A stretch of 13,108 nucleotides of DNA from Alphaproteobacteria bacterium (lineage in GTDB: Bacteria > Pseudomonadota > Alphaproteobacteria > Rs-D84). Below, in pieces: positions 1 to 8,816 of this stretch. The stretch is taken from the NCBI GenBank assembly GCA_017936185.1, contig JAGBGA010000103.1, forward strand, positions 1 through 13,108, read 5' to 3'. Both the position numbers and the translations under genes were made by a program. The notes under the pieces are model-generated. The model saw nothing but the letters and a program-made list of their open reading frames with translations, did no database searches and had not been told where the DNA came from. Positions within the stretch are counted from its first letter, which is position 1, and every line of letters begins with the position of its first letter.

Positions 1-1
1 A

Positions 2-2530
2 ACCGTTAAATCCGCACGCATCGTCGGTGATGTTATGGGTAAATATCACCCACATGGGGACAGTTCTATTTACGAAGCAATGGTGCGTATGGGCCAAGAC
101 TTTTCAATGGGCGAAATGTTGGTCCAAGGACAAGGTAACTTTGGTTCGCGTGACGGCGATAAAGCCGCGGCCATGCGTTATACCGAAGCGCGACTTTCAA
201 AACTGGGCGCGTCGTTGATGGACGACATGGACAAAGACACCGTTGATTGGCAACCGAACTTTGACGGTTCGTTACAAGAACCAGTTGTGTTACCGACAAA
301 ATTTCCAAACTTTTTGGTAAATGGCGGTTCGGGTATTGCCGTTGGTATGGCAACAAATGTGCCAACATACAACTTGGGCGAAATATGCAATGGTATTTTG
401 GCAATTCTTGATAATAAAAATATTACAGATGATGAATTGTTCGGAATTATACCGGGGCCAGACTTTCCAACCGGCGCAATGATTATGGGACACGCCGGCG
501 CGTACAAGGCACACACAACCGGACGCGGTTCAATCATTGTGCGTTCAAAAACACACATCGAAGATTTTCGTGACCACCAGGCAATTATCGTTGATGAAAT
601 ACCGTATCAAGTCAACAAAGCACAGATGATTATAAAAATTGCCGAATTGATAAAAGACAAACGTATCGAAGGTATTTCTGAAATCCGCGACGAATCGTCC
701 AAAGAAGGTTTACGTATTGTTATCGAACTGAAACGCGATGCGATTGCCGATGTTGTATTGAACCACTTGTTCCAATACACAGAAATGCAAACCAGTTTCC
801 CTGTTAATATGATGGCGCTGAATCGTGGACGTCCAATGTTGTTTAATGTTCGCGGGGTTTTGGATGCATTTATCGAATTTCGCGCCGAAGTTATCAGACG
901 TCGTACTATATTCGATTTGAACAAAGCGCGCAATCGTGCGCACACATTGTTGGGGTTATCGGTGGCGGTTGGTAATTTGGACGAAGTTATCGAACTGATT
1001 AAGTCAAGTCCAAATCCCGAAGCCGCACGCGAAGCGTTGATTTCACGCGGATGGAAGGCATCAGATATTGAATCTTATATCCAATTAATCGACGACCCAA
1101 ATACAGAATATAAAGACGGCATGTTCTTTATGAGTGAAGACCAAGCACGCGCAATCTTGGAATTACAACTGCACAGATTGACCGGGTTGGAACGCGATAA
1201 AATCCATAATGATTTAACCGCACTTGGGGCGACGATTCGCGACCTTCTTGAAATATTGGGCAGCCAAGAACGCATCGTTCAAATCATACGCGAAGAAACA
1301 GAATCTGTGCGCGACAATTGGGCATCACCAAGACGTACAGAAATTTCCGATGCAGAAATAGATATCGATATCGAAGACCTTATCGCACGCGAAGATATGG
1401 TTATCACCGTTTCAAATACCGGATATATAAAACGTGTGGCACTTGATACATATCGTGCACAAAAACGCGGTGGCAAAGGACGCAACGCAATGGCAACAAA
1501 AGACGACGATTATGTTGTACAAGTGTTTGTGGCAAATACACATACGCCATTGTTGTTCTTTAGTTCCAAGGGTTTGTGCTATAAATTAAAAACGTACAAA
1601 TTACCCGAAGCGGCCGCCGCGGCAAAAGGACGACCACTGGTTAACCTGTTGCCGTTGTCCCAGGGCGAAACAATTACCGCCATTTTGCCGGTCCCAGAAG
1701 AAGATGTTGCACGCGTCGCAGAATCAGGCAAAGAACATTTCTTGATGTTTGCAACGGCGTCGGGAACAGTGCGCAGAAACAGAATGAGCGACTTTGATTC
1801 AATTCGTGCAAATGGTAAAATTGCAATGAAACTGGACGAAGGTGACAGCTTGATTTCCGTACTTCCATGCAATGAAGACCAAGATGTATTCTTGGCAACA
1901 TATCGTGGACGCGCAATCAGATTCCCTGTACCGGAAATTCGTGTGTTTGCTGGACGTAACTCGACCGGGGTGCGCGGAATCACACTGGGCAAAGATGACA
2001 GAATTATCGGAATGGCAATGCTGAATCGTGGCGAAGCAGACAGTGCTGTTCGTGCCGCATATATCAAGCAATCACGCGCACTTCGTCGTGCAGAAACAGG
2101 TATCGAAGAAGAAGCAGATGCAGACGAAGAAACAACAACACTGGTTCTTGATGATGCCAAAATGGCAGAAATGGCCGCACGCGAAGAATTCATTTTAACA
2201 ATTTCGGAAAATGGATTTGGTAAACGCACCAGTTCTTATGAATACCGATTGACACATCGTGGCGGGGGCGGATTTACAAATATAAAACTGGGCGGTAAAA
2301 ATACCGCAGTGGCGGGTTCTTTCCCAGTCGACGGCGACCATGATATTCTGATGGTAACCGACGGCGGAAAAATCATTCGTACGCCGGTGCGTGACGTTCG
2401 TATCGCAGGACGCAGTACCGCCGGGGTTACTTTGTTCAGAACCGCAGATAATGAAAAAGTCGTTTCCGCAATTTCAATCGAAAGCGCAAACGAAGAAGAA
2501 AACAACCAAGAAGAACAAGTAACAGAATAA
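2..2530 (+). CDS. gyrA: DNA gyrase subunit A, 5' end missing
   Basis: Subunit A of DNA gyrase cuts and rejoins double-stranded DNA to introduce negative supercoils, as an A2B2 complex with GyrB. The frame is open from base 2, giving 842 residues; comparison with E. coli GyrA suggests about 62 N-terminal residues lie outside the window. The winged-helix region has GKYHPHGDS, and the catalytic tyrosine is in AAMRYTE (codon 179-181). GNFGS rather than GNWGA, and the GyrA box QKRGGKG (bases 1460-1480), mark gyrase rather than ParC. The C-terminal third is the DNA-wrapping beta-pinwheel, with an acidic, Glu/Asp-rich insert at about residues 698-712 and a Glu-rich tail. At the quinolone positions (E. 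coli 83 and 87) it has Ser and Glu, the unmutated-looking Ser and a common alternative acidic residue. Identification is secure. Confidence 0.97.
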   Translation, partial: TVKSARIVGDVMGKYHPHGDSSIYEAMVRMGQDFSMGEMLVQGQGNFGSRDGDKAAAMRYTEARLSKLGASLMDDMDKDTVDWQPNFDGSLQEPVVLPTKFPNFLVNGGSGIAVGMATNVPTYNLGEICNGILAILDNKNITDDELFGIIPGPDFPTGAMIMGHAGAYKAHTTGRGSIIVRSKTHIEDFRDHQAIIVDEIPYQVNKAQMIIKIAELIKDKRIEGISEIRDESSKEGLRIVIELKRDAIADVVLNHLFQYTEMQTSFPVNMMALNRGRPMLFNVRGVLDAFIEFRAEVIRRRTIFDLNKARNRAHTLLGLSVAVGNLDEVIELIKSSPNPEAAREALISRGWKASDIESYIQLIDDPNTEYKDGMFFMSEDQARAILELQLHRLTGLERDKIHNDLTALGATIRDLLEILGSQERIVQIIREETESVRDNWASPRRTEISDAEIDIDIEDLIAREDMVITVSNTGYIKRVALDTYRAQKRGGKGRNAMATKDDDYVVQVFVANTHTPLLFFSSKGLCYKLKTYKLPEAAAAAKGRPLVNLLPLSQGETITAILPVPEEDVARVAESGKEHFLMFATASGTVRRNRMSDFDSIRANGKIAMKLDEGDSLISVLPCNEDQDVFLATYRGRAIRFPVPEIRVFAGRNSTGVRGITLGKDDRIIGMAMLNRGEADSAVRAAYIKQSRALRRAETGIEEEADADEETTTLVLDDAKMAEMAAREEFILTISENGFGKRTSSYEYRLTHRGGGGFTNIKLGGKNTAVAGSFPVDGDHDILMVTDGGKIIRTPVRDVRIAGRSTAGVTLFRTADNEKVVSAISIESANEEENNQEEQVTE

Positions 2531-2536
2531 ATAACC

Positions 2537-2542
2537 AGGGGG
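2537..2542 (+). promoter_or_regulatory. Ribosome binding site of the MerR-family gene
   Basis: AGGGGG, 7 nt before ATG 2550, in the 19-nt gap after gyrA. It fixes the start and supports translation from a shared gyrA transcript. Confidence 0.75.
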
Positions 2543-2549
2543 CGCAGGT

Positions 2550-2918
2550 ATGGAAAATAATGAATACTTTGCATCAATTAATGAAGTATCCAAAAAATTG
2601 GATATACCTGCGCATACGTTGCGATACTGGGAAAAACAATTCCCGGTCGCAATTCGCCCAACCACAGGCGCCGGCGGTCGAAGATATTATCGGACTGAAA
2701 CAGTGGCGCGCTTGAAAATAATTAAAGATTTGCTTTATACGCATGGCATGACAATTGCCGGGGTAAAAAAATTATTGCGCGATGGAAATTTGCCAACGTC
2801 GGCAGATGAACTGAATATACAAGATGTGCCACAAAAAAAACCGCACAATAATGATGATTACCACGAAATTAATATGGCAATCGATTTATTGAAAAATGCA
2901 CGCGATATTCTTGGGTAA
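2550..2918 (+). CDS. MerR-family transcriptional regulator
   Basis: A 122-aa protein with an N-terminal MerR-type winged helix-turn-helix: residues 7-31 include INEVSKKLDIPAHTLRYWEKQF, followed by a wing with GGRRYYR at about 43-49. This resembles the small MerR proteins that many alphaproteobacteria encode next to ihfA. The C-terminal part (from about residue 85) is polar, with a short helix ending in ARDILG, and has no cysteine pair, so metal sensing of the classical MerR kind is unlikely. The ATG at 2550 is chosen because AGGGGG lies 7 nt upstream and the gene starts 19 nt after the gyrA stop, suggesting co-transcription. It ends 6 nt from the convergent transporter gene. Family is confident; target genes are unknown. 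Confidence 0.9.
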   Translation: MENNEYFASINEVSKKLDIPAHTLRYWEKQFPVAIRPTTGAGGRRYYRTETVARLKIIKDLLYTHGMTIAGVKKLLRDGNLPTSADELNIQDVPQKKPHNNDDYHEINMAIDLLKNARDILG

Positions 2919-2924
2919 AAAAAA

Positions 2925-3443
2925 TTAAATCGCAATGCCAAGAAGATGCTTGGCCAATTCACCAATCATAAACGAAACAACCGACACAGATGCGCATATT
3001 ATTAACATTTCAAGCGCATGCTTTATAAAGCCGCGACCATGCGCGCGCCCAATGCAAAAGTTACATAAAAATATAATCAATACTGCAATAACAAAAGATA
3101 AAAACAATGCACTGTATGTGTGCGTTAACAAGAAATATGGCAAGATTAATAATGCGCACGTCCCTAGATACGAAACACCGGTTGTAACCCCGGCACGAAA
3201 CGCATGCGGATTTTCATTTGTGCGTTCTGCCAAATAACATGACGCCCCCATCGAAAGACCGGCCGCAACCGACGCAATAATCGCAGATAATATTATCAGC
3301 CGGCGATTCGCCAATGCAAATGTCAGACCACCAATCATTCCCGTCAAAGACACCAATGCATCATGCATGCCCAAAACAACCGCCGATGCGTATTTATATT
3401 GTCGCGCCATACCCAAGACAATAACATACACAAAAGACATCAT
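2925..3443 (-). CDS. Small VIT/CCC1-family (iron/manganese) transporter-like membrane protein
   Basis: A 172-aa integral membrane protein of about five hydrophobic segments. The N-terminal half has the pattern of the VIT1/CCC1 family (DUF125): GMHDALVSLTG in the first segment (Asp28) and GLSMGASCYLAERT at the end of the second (Met65, Glu73), matching the G-x-x-D-G-[LI]-V-S and S-M-G-x-x-x-[YF]-L-A-x-[RK] signatures. Family members move Fe2+ or Mn2+ out of the cytosol, in eukaryotes into vacuoles. At 172 aa it is shorter than eukaryotic VIT proteins and lacks the cytoplasmic metal-binding domain between segments 2 and 3. The start is the first of two adjacent ATGs; no strong Shine-Dalgarno is visible. 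It begins 21 nt after the last VirB6-like gene, so it is probably the end of that operon. Transport of metal is inferred from the family. Confidence 0.8.
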   Translation of the reverse strand: MMSFVYVIVLGMARQYKYASAVVLGMHDALVSLTGMIGGLTFALANRRLIILSAIIASVAAGLSMGASCYLAERTNENPHAFRAGVTTGVSYLGTCALLILPYFLLTHTYSALFLSFVIAVLIIFLCNFCIGRAHGRGFIKHALEMLIICASVSVVSFMIGELAKHLLGIAI

Positions 3444-3464
3444 GCCACAGGAATGAAAACAGAA

Positions 3465-4760
3465 TCATTTACTTTTTTTGAACGCGTCAACCCAGTCACG
3501 CACCGCACCCGTTATCTTTTTCCAAAATGTGGATATATCACCACGCATTTGGTCACCAACCTTGGTATCAATTGACCCACCAAGGTCGGTGGCAATTTTA
3601 CCGGCACGACTGGCAAACCACCATGTCAACAGCGCAACCAACAATGTTGTCCAGAAATCTGCACCTTGAAGTGTTGGAACATTTCCCGCCAGGTCGGACT
3701 TTACAACACCCGATAACAAGGCCGCACAAAACGCAATAACAACAGACAAAGATACATAATATATCGATGCGTTAATAAAACGCTGAATCTGGGTGGAAAG
3801 ACTTTCGGGCGCAAATATACCCAAAAAGCTGTTAAATATATTGCCGGCGATACCCTTGTAATTTGTATTTCCAACTGTTTCTTTTATTGCGGTGAACGGC
3901 AACATTATTATACCAAGAAACAAATCCGCAACAACCCCAAGGGCCATAAACGCAAACTTCCACGCAATCATAACAAACGCAACAATAAATATTGCGCCAC
4001 CCATAAATGTAAACACACTGCGCCCAATGCCCGCCAACATCCATTGCCATCCCGCCGCAATCGCCGTATAACAAAATCCAGACAGACGCGTCGGCAAACA
4101 TAAAATATTTGCAACAGAATCAGAATCAATCAAGCCACGCGCCGATGTATGCGACGCCGCATATTCGCGAATGGCCGCGCATGTGTCTGGTAAATAAGCA
4201 CCCGAACTTTGCGCCACAGACTTTAATATTAAATCCGCAAGATATGAACCAACACCAATAATCGGCCCCATTATCCACATAAAAATCTGGGCGGGACCAA
4301 AACTTAACACAATCGACCAGACGATAATTAAAAATCCTTTCTTGACGATGGACATTAATAATTCTTTTATCTTGCCATCGCCGTCGGTCATCATTTTATA
4401 CGTTTCAAACATTATCCAAAACGCATACATGACAATAATAAACACAATTATAAAACGCCCCAATGCCGCATCAATTGCGTTGGCAACAAGCGACATGGCA
4501 TTCATAAATGCAATGCCAACCTTTGCTTCGATTGGGACATAGTCGGCAACCAATTGTTTTTGAAATTCACCACTGAACTGTTCAACATCGTCCGATAATT
4601 GTGCGGTAAAAATCGCTTTGTTGTTTTCTGTGGCATATGAACCGGCATCACCAACATCGGGTAAAAAATTCGCCGACGCACCAAACGCAGGCGCACAGCA
4701 AACAATAATGGTCAAAAATACAAATAACCGCGATAAAAATTTACGTATCGATTGCAACAA
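3465..4760 (-). CDS. VirB6/TrbL-like type IV secretion membrane protein, paralogue 1 (431 aa)
   Basis: A 431-aa polytopic protein that fits the VirB6/TrbL family, the inner-membrane channel component of type IV secretion systems. Residues 1-30 look like a cleavable signal peptide (basic start, hydrophobic core, AFGASA). A periplasmic stretch follows to about residue 80, then hydrophobic segments near 102-118, 143-163, 253-291, 333-351 and 368-384. It has the motifs shared with its four neighbours: x-Pro-[IVF] after the second post-signal segment (GPIIGVG, 165-171), [LFY]-Pro-[LF] in the central segment (MLPF, 286-289), and a charged C-terminal helix (TFWKKITGAV onward). The start is TTG at 4760, with AAAGGA about 8 nt upstream; no ATG is available nearby. 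The gene starts 1 nt after the stop of paralogue 2, so translation is probably coupled. Function is by family and context. Confidence 0.78.
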   Translation of the reverse strand: MLQSIRKFLSRLFVFLTIIVCCAPAFGASANFLPDVGDAGSYATENNKAIFTAQLSDDVEQFSGEFQKQLVADYVPIEAKVGIAFMNAMSLVANAIDAALGRFIIVFIIVMYAFWIMFETYKMMTDGDGKIKELLMSIVKKGFLIIVWSIVLSFGPAQIFMWIMGPIIGVGSYLADLILKSVAQSSGAYLPDTCAAIREYAASHTSARGLIDSDSVANILCLPTRLSGFCYTAIAAGWQWMLAGIGRSVFTFMGGAIFIVAFVMIAWKFAFMALGVVADLFLGIIMLPFTAIKETVGNTNYKGIAGNIFNSFLGIFAPESLSTQIQRFINASIYYVSLSVVIAFCAALLSGVVKSDLAGNVPTLQGADFWTTLLVALLTWWFASRAGKIATDLGGSIDTKVGDQMRGDISTFWKKITGAVRDWVDAFKKSK

Positions 4761-4761
4761 A

Positions 4762-6267
4762 TTATCCGTCCTTTTTTTGCATTGCGTCTGTTACCTTTTT
4801 GGTGATTTTTTCAGGAACCGCCCATACCGCACGACCAACATCATGCACCCATGCGCCATAATCAAATGTTTCACCAGGTGTCACAAGGTCTTTTTCGCCC
4901 GGATTCATTGGTAATTTAATATTACCCTTGGGGAACAGTTTATCGATTTTGGGGCTGACCGCGTAATAATATAAAAAGAACAAGCACAACATCATTAACA
5001 AAAAGTCAAAACCATTGCCCAAGAAATTAAATGCACCGGGATATGTACGTTCAACCTGGGCACGACGCGCAACAAAGCAGTCTTTGAATTTATCTTTGTC
5101 CATTTCGCCGTCGGACAAAGCAACACTTTCACATTCAGAAAACACATTCATGACCGATAATGTTTGGGCGTCTGGATTTTCGGGACGAATTCCCATCATT
5201 GGTGGCAATATTGCCGTATATCCATCGTTGGGGCCCGGGTAAAATTCGTCGGCACAGAAAGATACCATGCCAAATATAACCAATACTTTTAACGTTATCG
5301 CAACAATGCGAACCGCCGAAGATACCAACATTCCAACAGACGCAGACAGCAAACCCTTGGCCTTGGCCCAGACTTGTTCAAACGCGGTCGCCGCCAACAA
5401 CAGTGGCAAAAAGATAATAAGAAACACCAATTTAAATACGACGGTTAATATCTGGAAAAATAAATCAAATCCAATTATCAAAAACATTATCACCAATGCC
5501 AAACCTGCAAGCCACGTAAACACGCCCCCACCCAGCCCCAGCCAAGAATAATTCATTAATGAAAATCCACCCGCGGCACCCGCCAACATAACCGCGTTTA
5601 TATTGCCAATTACACACATAAAGGGCTGTAAAATTGGGTTTAAAATGTCACTTGCATCGTCAACCGGACTGTTGTCTGTTGTTTCAAGCGCGCCACACTG
5701 GGCTGCATCGGCAACCCCAGTTGCCAACATTGATAATTCAGACCCAACAAATAATACCGGCGTTATGGTTATCTTGGAAACAGTTTTAAGTGCCGTTGTG
5801 CCACCCATCCCCAGCGCACCCATCAATGCACCAACAATTAAAACACGAAGGCCCAGTTTCCATACCTTGTCAAACCAGCCTTTGAATTCAATTTTTACTT
5901 CGTTTGGCTTTAAATCGGATGTCTTTTTCGCAATATCGAATAAATATTGGCCGGTATATATAAATATATAAACCCCAACACCCAACGCCATTAATATCCA
6001 TATGTGGTCAACCATTAATGTCCAAAAACGCGATGCCGCATTGCCAATAACAGCAAACAAATCTGCAATATAGCCACACATAAAACATCCATTGGCCGAT
6101 GCGATGTCACCATCTTGGACCCCGGCGGCGGTCAGAAAGTTATCCATACTGGTGTACGTTAATTCGGCACCGCCCAATGATGACGACAAATACCATATAC
6201 CAACCCCCAGCGCAATCAGCGCCATAACAATTCGGACCGCAAGCATAATTAACTTTGCTTTTAACAT
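4762..6267 (-). CDS. VirB6/TrbL-like type IV secretion membrane protein, paralogue 2 (501 aa)
   Basis: The largest of the five VirB6/TrbL-like proteins. An N-terminal hydrophobic segment (about 10-27) is more likely an uncleaved anchor than a signal peptide. A CFMC motif lies at 61-64, before the next membrane segment (87-105); further hydrophobic segments are near 137-155, 245-293, 320-338 and 420-437. Family landmarks are the x-Pro motif TPVLFVG (169-175) and FLPLL (286-290). A large soluble loop at about 338-415 contains several cysteines (C338, C379, C397) and is specific to this paralogue; the C-terminal 60 residues are polar and Lys-rich. The start ATG overlaps the stop of paralogue 3 by one base (TAATG), indicating translational coupling. 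Family assignment rests on topology and motifs shared with the neighbours. Confidence 0.78.
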   Translation of the reverse strand: MLKAKLIMLAVRIVMALIALGVGIWYLSSSLGGAELTYTSMDNFLTAAGVQDGDIASANGCFMCGYIADLFAVIGNAASRFWTLMVDHIWILMALGVGVYIFIYTGQYLFDIAKKTSDLKPNEVKIEFKGWFDKVWKLGLRVLIVGALMGALGMGGTTALKTVSKITITPVLFVGSELSMLATGVADAAQCGALETTDNSPVDDASDILNPILQPFMCVIGNINAVMLAGAAGGFSLMNYSWLGLGGGVFTWLAGLALVIMFLIIGFDLFFQILTVVFKLVFLIIFLPLLLAATAFEQVWAKAKGLLSASVGMLVSSAVRIVAITLKVLVIFGMVSFCADEFYPGPNDGYTAILPPMMGIRPENPDAQTLSVMNVFSECESVALSDGEMDKDKFKDCFVARRAQVERTYPGAFNFLGNGFDFLLMMLCLFFLYYYAVSPKIDKLFPKGNIKLPMNPGEKDLVTPGETFDYGAWVHDVGRAVWAVPEKITKKVTDAMQKKDG

Positions 6268-7499
6268 TATTTGCTATCCTTTTTCTTGTCATCATCTTTG
6301 ATTACAGCGTCTTTACCAACACCGGCAACTGTTTGGGCCACCTTGTTAATGCCGGAAAATGCAGTTGACGCCAACTTCATGACATCGTTTGCCAATTGTT
6401 CGCCATGCTGCTTTTCTTCACCAACGCCAAAACATTCAAGTATCATACCGGTTACTTTCTTGGTTTGGTCAAAGATATAATTCAATACATATACCAATAC
6501 GGCACAACCAACAAGACTGATTGCGGCAAGGTTGTCTGTATTCAAGTCCGCTTCAAGAATCTTGCCGGTTGTTATTTGTTCCATTAAACTTACACTTGAT
6601 TGGTCGGGCGCAGAAAAGAATTTTGCCACAACAACCATAACAATGGTAAATGTTATCGTCGCAGATGCCAAGGCAACAATTGAATTTATCAAATTCTTGA
6701 ATTGGTGAACACCAACATTTTGTCCCAACTTTCCAACCCATGCCGGAACATGTTCGGCACCCTTGAACGCGACCAGCGCCAATGAAAACGGAAAGAAAAA
6801 TGCAAAGTACGCCATCGCAATAATAATGTCGGCAAAATAGCAACAGTATTTAAAGAACAACTTGAAAAAGCCAATCACCATGTACAAACCAACAAAGAAT
6901 AACAATAAATGTTTTATCAAATTACTTGGCGGGACAATCGCGCGCCATGTTATTGCATTTTCCATAACTGCAATGCCCAACTTCATATAGGCTTGGAATT
7001 GTGTAATTGTCGTTTTCATTAACAATATAACCTGGTCGCGTAATTGCGGACGATAGAATCCATTATCACTGATTTCGCGCGGTTGATATGTAACTTTTTC
7101 TTCGACCGCGGCGGTATCCATGCCAACCATACTTTGGGTGTAAATGCGCGCAATTTGCGTCACAGGTTCAAACGTTACCGTTGTTATAAAGCGCGGTAAT
7201 GCAACACCAAGACTTAACAACCCCATCGCAACAAGACCATTTATTACAACTTTTTGAATCGATTTTTCATAAAAGACATCTTTGACGCCACCACTGATGT
7301 TTTTCCAAAAAGCACTGATTACAAAAAAGGCAAATATTACACAGAATATAACCACCGCCAATGTCGTCAATTTCGTGTATGCCAATGCGGCGGCGTCTGA
7401 TACAATTTGAAACAGACGGTCAAAGACTTCGCAACCCCAACATTGCACCACAGATTCCACCGAAGATGATAAAAAATCATTCATTTGCCTTTTATCCAC
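6267..7499 (-). CDS. VirB6/TrbL-like type IV secretion membrane protein, paralogue 3 (405-410 aa)
   Basis: A VirB6/TrbL-like polytopic protein without the N-terminal signal or anchor segment of its neighbours. It opens directly with a soluble stretch carrying CWGC (residues 20-23 from the GTG), then hydrophobic segments near 45-63, 86-101, 195-213, 225-247, 272-292 and 328-344. Shared motifs are LPRFITTVTFEPV (101-113, almost the same as LPRMVTQIAIEPI in paralogue 5) and FFPF (235-238). The tail is very charged (KDDDKKKDSK). Two starts are possible: GTG at 7499, with AAAGGA 5 nt upstream, or ATG at 7484, which overlaps the previous stop as ATGA and has AAAGG very close. The longer form is given; the shorter would be 405 aa. 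It is the closest relative of paralogue 5 by eye. Confidence 0.78.
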   Translation of the reverse strand: MDKRQMNDFLSSSVESVVQCWGCEVFDRLFQIVSDAAALAYTKLTTLAVVIFCVIFAFFVISAFWKNISGGVKDVFYEKSIQKVVINGLVAMGLLSLGVALPRFITTVTFEPVTQIARIYTQSMVGMDTAAVEEKVTYQPREISDNGFYRPQLRDQVILLMKTTITQFQAYMKLGIAVMENAITWRAIVPPSNLIKHLLLFFVGLYMVIGFFKLFFKYCCYFADIIIAMAYFAFFFPFSLALVAFKGAEHVPAWVGKLGQNVGVHQFKNLINSIVALASATITFTIVMVVVAKFFSAPDQSSVSLMEQITTGKILEADLNTDNLAAISLVGCAVLVYVLNYIFDQTKKVTGMILECFGVGEEKQHGEQLANDVMKLASTAFSGINKVAQTVAGVGKDAVIKDDDKKKDSK

Positions 7500-8749
7500 C
7501 CGATTCCTTTGCCAATGTTTTTACCGGCATCTGAAATAATTTTGACGCTGTTCTTGACGTCGCCTTTAAGGTTATTGTAAAGACCATCCATGCCACTGCC
7601 AACATATGTGTTTAATTGCTTGTTTGTTATTTCAAAGATTTTAAACATTAAATAGAATGTTAATATCGCCGCCAACCATGTTACAGAATGTTCGCCAAAA
7701 CCAGATATGTTGGGCACAGATTGCGGGACGTTGCTGACCGAACTGCCACCGGCGGCGACAACAAATACAGGCTGGGTAAAATTAAATAATGCGCGAACGA
7801 TTGCCAAGTTTATGCACAACATAAATGCGCACGCAATCATCGTTACAATTAATTGCTGAAGCGCTTTGGTAATACCACTGAATGCCGGCCATATGTCCAA
7901 CCATTTGTCATTTGGCTTGGCAACATACATCAATACATTAAATGGATATATTATCAATGCGGCACCAAAATTAAATATTCCTTGGATAACCAATAATGAC
8001 ATGAACAAATTACAGCCGATAAATGTAAAGATTAATAACAGACCGGTTATAATATCAAGAAATCCGTTGCCGGCACCAATCAAGGACATAAGGTTTTTTA
8101 AACCTTGGGTAAGGATACCAAAACCACGTTCGGCAATCTTGTTGTTTGCACGCGCAAGGTCATATACAGGCTGAATCAAAAATTCGCACGATTCGGGGGA
8201 CAGCCATTCTTTTTCAAGAATATCACGCGGGCATTCTATCTTTTTAGAATCAACACCCGATTCGTTTATCGTTTCGGTTATAACGTGGGTATAGATTGAA
8301 CCCAACTGAAGAAATGGATTTATTAACCACTGGGTCATATAAACAGGCTTTAACTGTAATAAAAATATGGACGCAATTATAACACGCAAGCCAGGCTTCA
8401 TTATATTTTCAATGATTTTCATCGGCGATACGCCATTCGCCATTTCACCGGTGTTTGACCAACCAAAAAATTCACCCCAAGATTTCGGAATGTACATCTT
8501 GATAATCGACATAACCAATGTTATGCCCAAAAAGCACCATATCAATATGTAAATAATGCCAATATGATTGCCGTCTGTTACAAAAAATTCGTACACGCCC
8601 GTCGCAACCATCATAATAGAATCAAGAACCAATGGAACAAATGGCGCCAGGTTTATCGCATCAATCAAACCGTTCGCGTGCGCAGAAGACGGGGTAAAAA
8701 ATACCGCCACAGCCAATATCGTATATATCAGTTTTTTTATTAAATACAT
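7481..8749 (-). CDS. VirB6/TrbL-like type IV secretion membrane protein, paralogue 4 (422 aa)
   Basis: First gene of the minus-strand VirB6 operon. The 422-aa product starts with a clear signal peptide (MYLIKK, hydrophobic core, TPSSAHA, cleavage after about residue 25). Hydrophobic segments follow near 38-57, 64-83, 121-134, 233-275, 300-320 and 355-372. It has INPFLQLG (143-150) as its x-Pro motif and IYPF (267-270) as the central Pro motif, and ends in a Lys/Gly-rich amphipathic stretch. It lacks the CxxC of paralogues 2, 3 and 5 but has a cysteine pair (C173, C188) in the main loop. The frame is open upstream to about 8962, but that would run across the divergent promoter and the next gene; ATG 8749 precedes the signal peptide and lies about 19 nt from a predicted transcription start. 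No Shine-Dalgarno is evident. Confidence 0.78.
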   Translation of the reverse strand: MYLIKKLIYTILAVAVFFTPSSAHANGLIDAINLAPFVPLVLDSIMMVATGVYEFFVTDGNHIGIIYILIWCFLGITLVMSIIKMYIPKSWGEFFGWSNTGEMANGVSPMKIIENIMKPGLRVIIASIFLLQLKPVYMTQWLINPFLQLGSIYTHVITETINESGVDSKKIECPRDILEKEWLSPESCEFLIQPVYDLARANNKIAERGFGILTQGLKNLMSLIGAGNGFLDIITGLLLIFTFIGCNLFMSLLVIQGIFNFGAALIIYPFNVLMYVAKPNDKWLDIWPAFSGITKALQQLIVTMIACAFMLCINLAIVRALFNFTQPVFVVAAGGSSVSNVPQSVPNISGFGEHSVTWLAAILTFYLMFKIFEITNKQLNTYVGSGMDGLYNNLKGDVKNSVKIISDAGKNIGKGIGWIKGK

Positions 8750-8774
8750 CTTTTGTTTTATATTTATCTTTTCA

Positions 8775-8803
8775 ATTATATCACATTTAAGACAAAATGT
8801 GAT
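8775..8803 (-). promoter_or_regulatory. Promoter of the minus-strand VirB6-like operon
   Basis: On the minus strand, ATCACA (plus coordinates 8798-8803; 4 of 6 matches to TTGACA) is followed by a 17-nt spacer and a perfect TATAAT (8775-8780) preceded by TGA, an extended -10. Transcription would begin near 8768 and leave about 19 nt before ATG 8749. Inferred from the sequence only. Confidence 0.65.
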
Positions 8804-8806
8804 ATA
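8777..8806. repeat. Perfect 12-bp inverted repeat, 6-nt spacer (candidate operator)
   Basis: The left arm TATATCACATTT (8777-8788) and right arm AAATGTGATATA (8795-8806) are exact reverse complements around AAGACA. Each arm contains the -35 of one promoter on one strand and most of the -10 of the other promoter on the opposite strand. It could be a binding site for a dimeric regulator, or simply two copies of the same promoter in opposite orientation. It is not a terminator: no T-run follows and it sits at starts, not ends. Confidence 0.8.
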
Positions 8807-8808
8807 CT
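8780..8808 (+). promoter_or_regulatory. Promoter of the plus-strand VirB6-like gene
   Basis: ATCACA (8780-8785), a 17-nt spacer and TATACT (8803-8808) preceded by TGA mirror the minus-strand promoter. Only 8 nt separate the -10 from ATG 8817, so the message would be leaderless or nearly so. The -35 shares bases with the other promoter's -10. Confidence 0.62.
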
Positions 8809-8816
8809 TAAAAACA

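Larger units (their letters stand above)
8750..8816. promoter_or_regulatory. Divergent promoter region between the two VirB6-like transcription units
   Basis: A 67-nt AT-rich intergenic stretch separating divergent starts at 8749 (minus) and 8817 (plus). It holds two mirror-image promoters and the inverted repeat listed separately. The leader toward the minus gene is A-rich with no Shine-Dalgarno; the leader toward the plus gene would be almost absent. Confidence 0.7.

Noticed and set aside
1579..2229. 216-codon open frame on the minus strand
   Set aside because: It is antisense to the conserved gyrA C-terminal domain, Ser/Ala-rich, and has no ribosome binding site or family features.
2901..2936. 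Possible terminator between the convergent MerR and transporter genes
   Set aside because: Only a 5-bp GCGAT/ATCGC pairing with a long loop is visible. The 6-nt gap holds no intrinsic terminator.
8781..8802. TCACA and TGTGA elements resembling a CRP site
   Set aside because: The CRP consensus is TGTGA-N6-TCACA. Here the halves are in the opposite order and about 12 nt apart, so the spacing and orientation are wrong.
8568..8816. Upstream extension of the paralogue 5 frame
   Set aside because: It is antisense to the 5' part of paralogue 4 and crosses the promoter dyad. The internal ATG 8817 gives a proper signal peptide.
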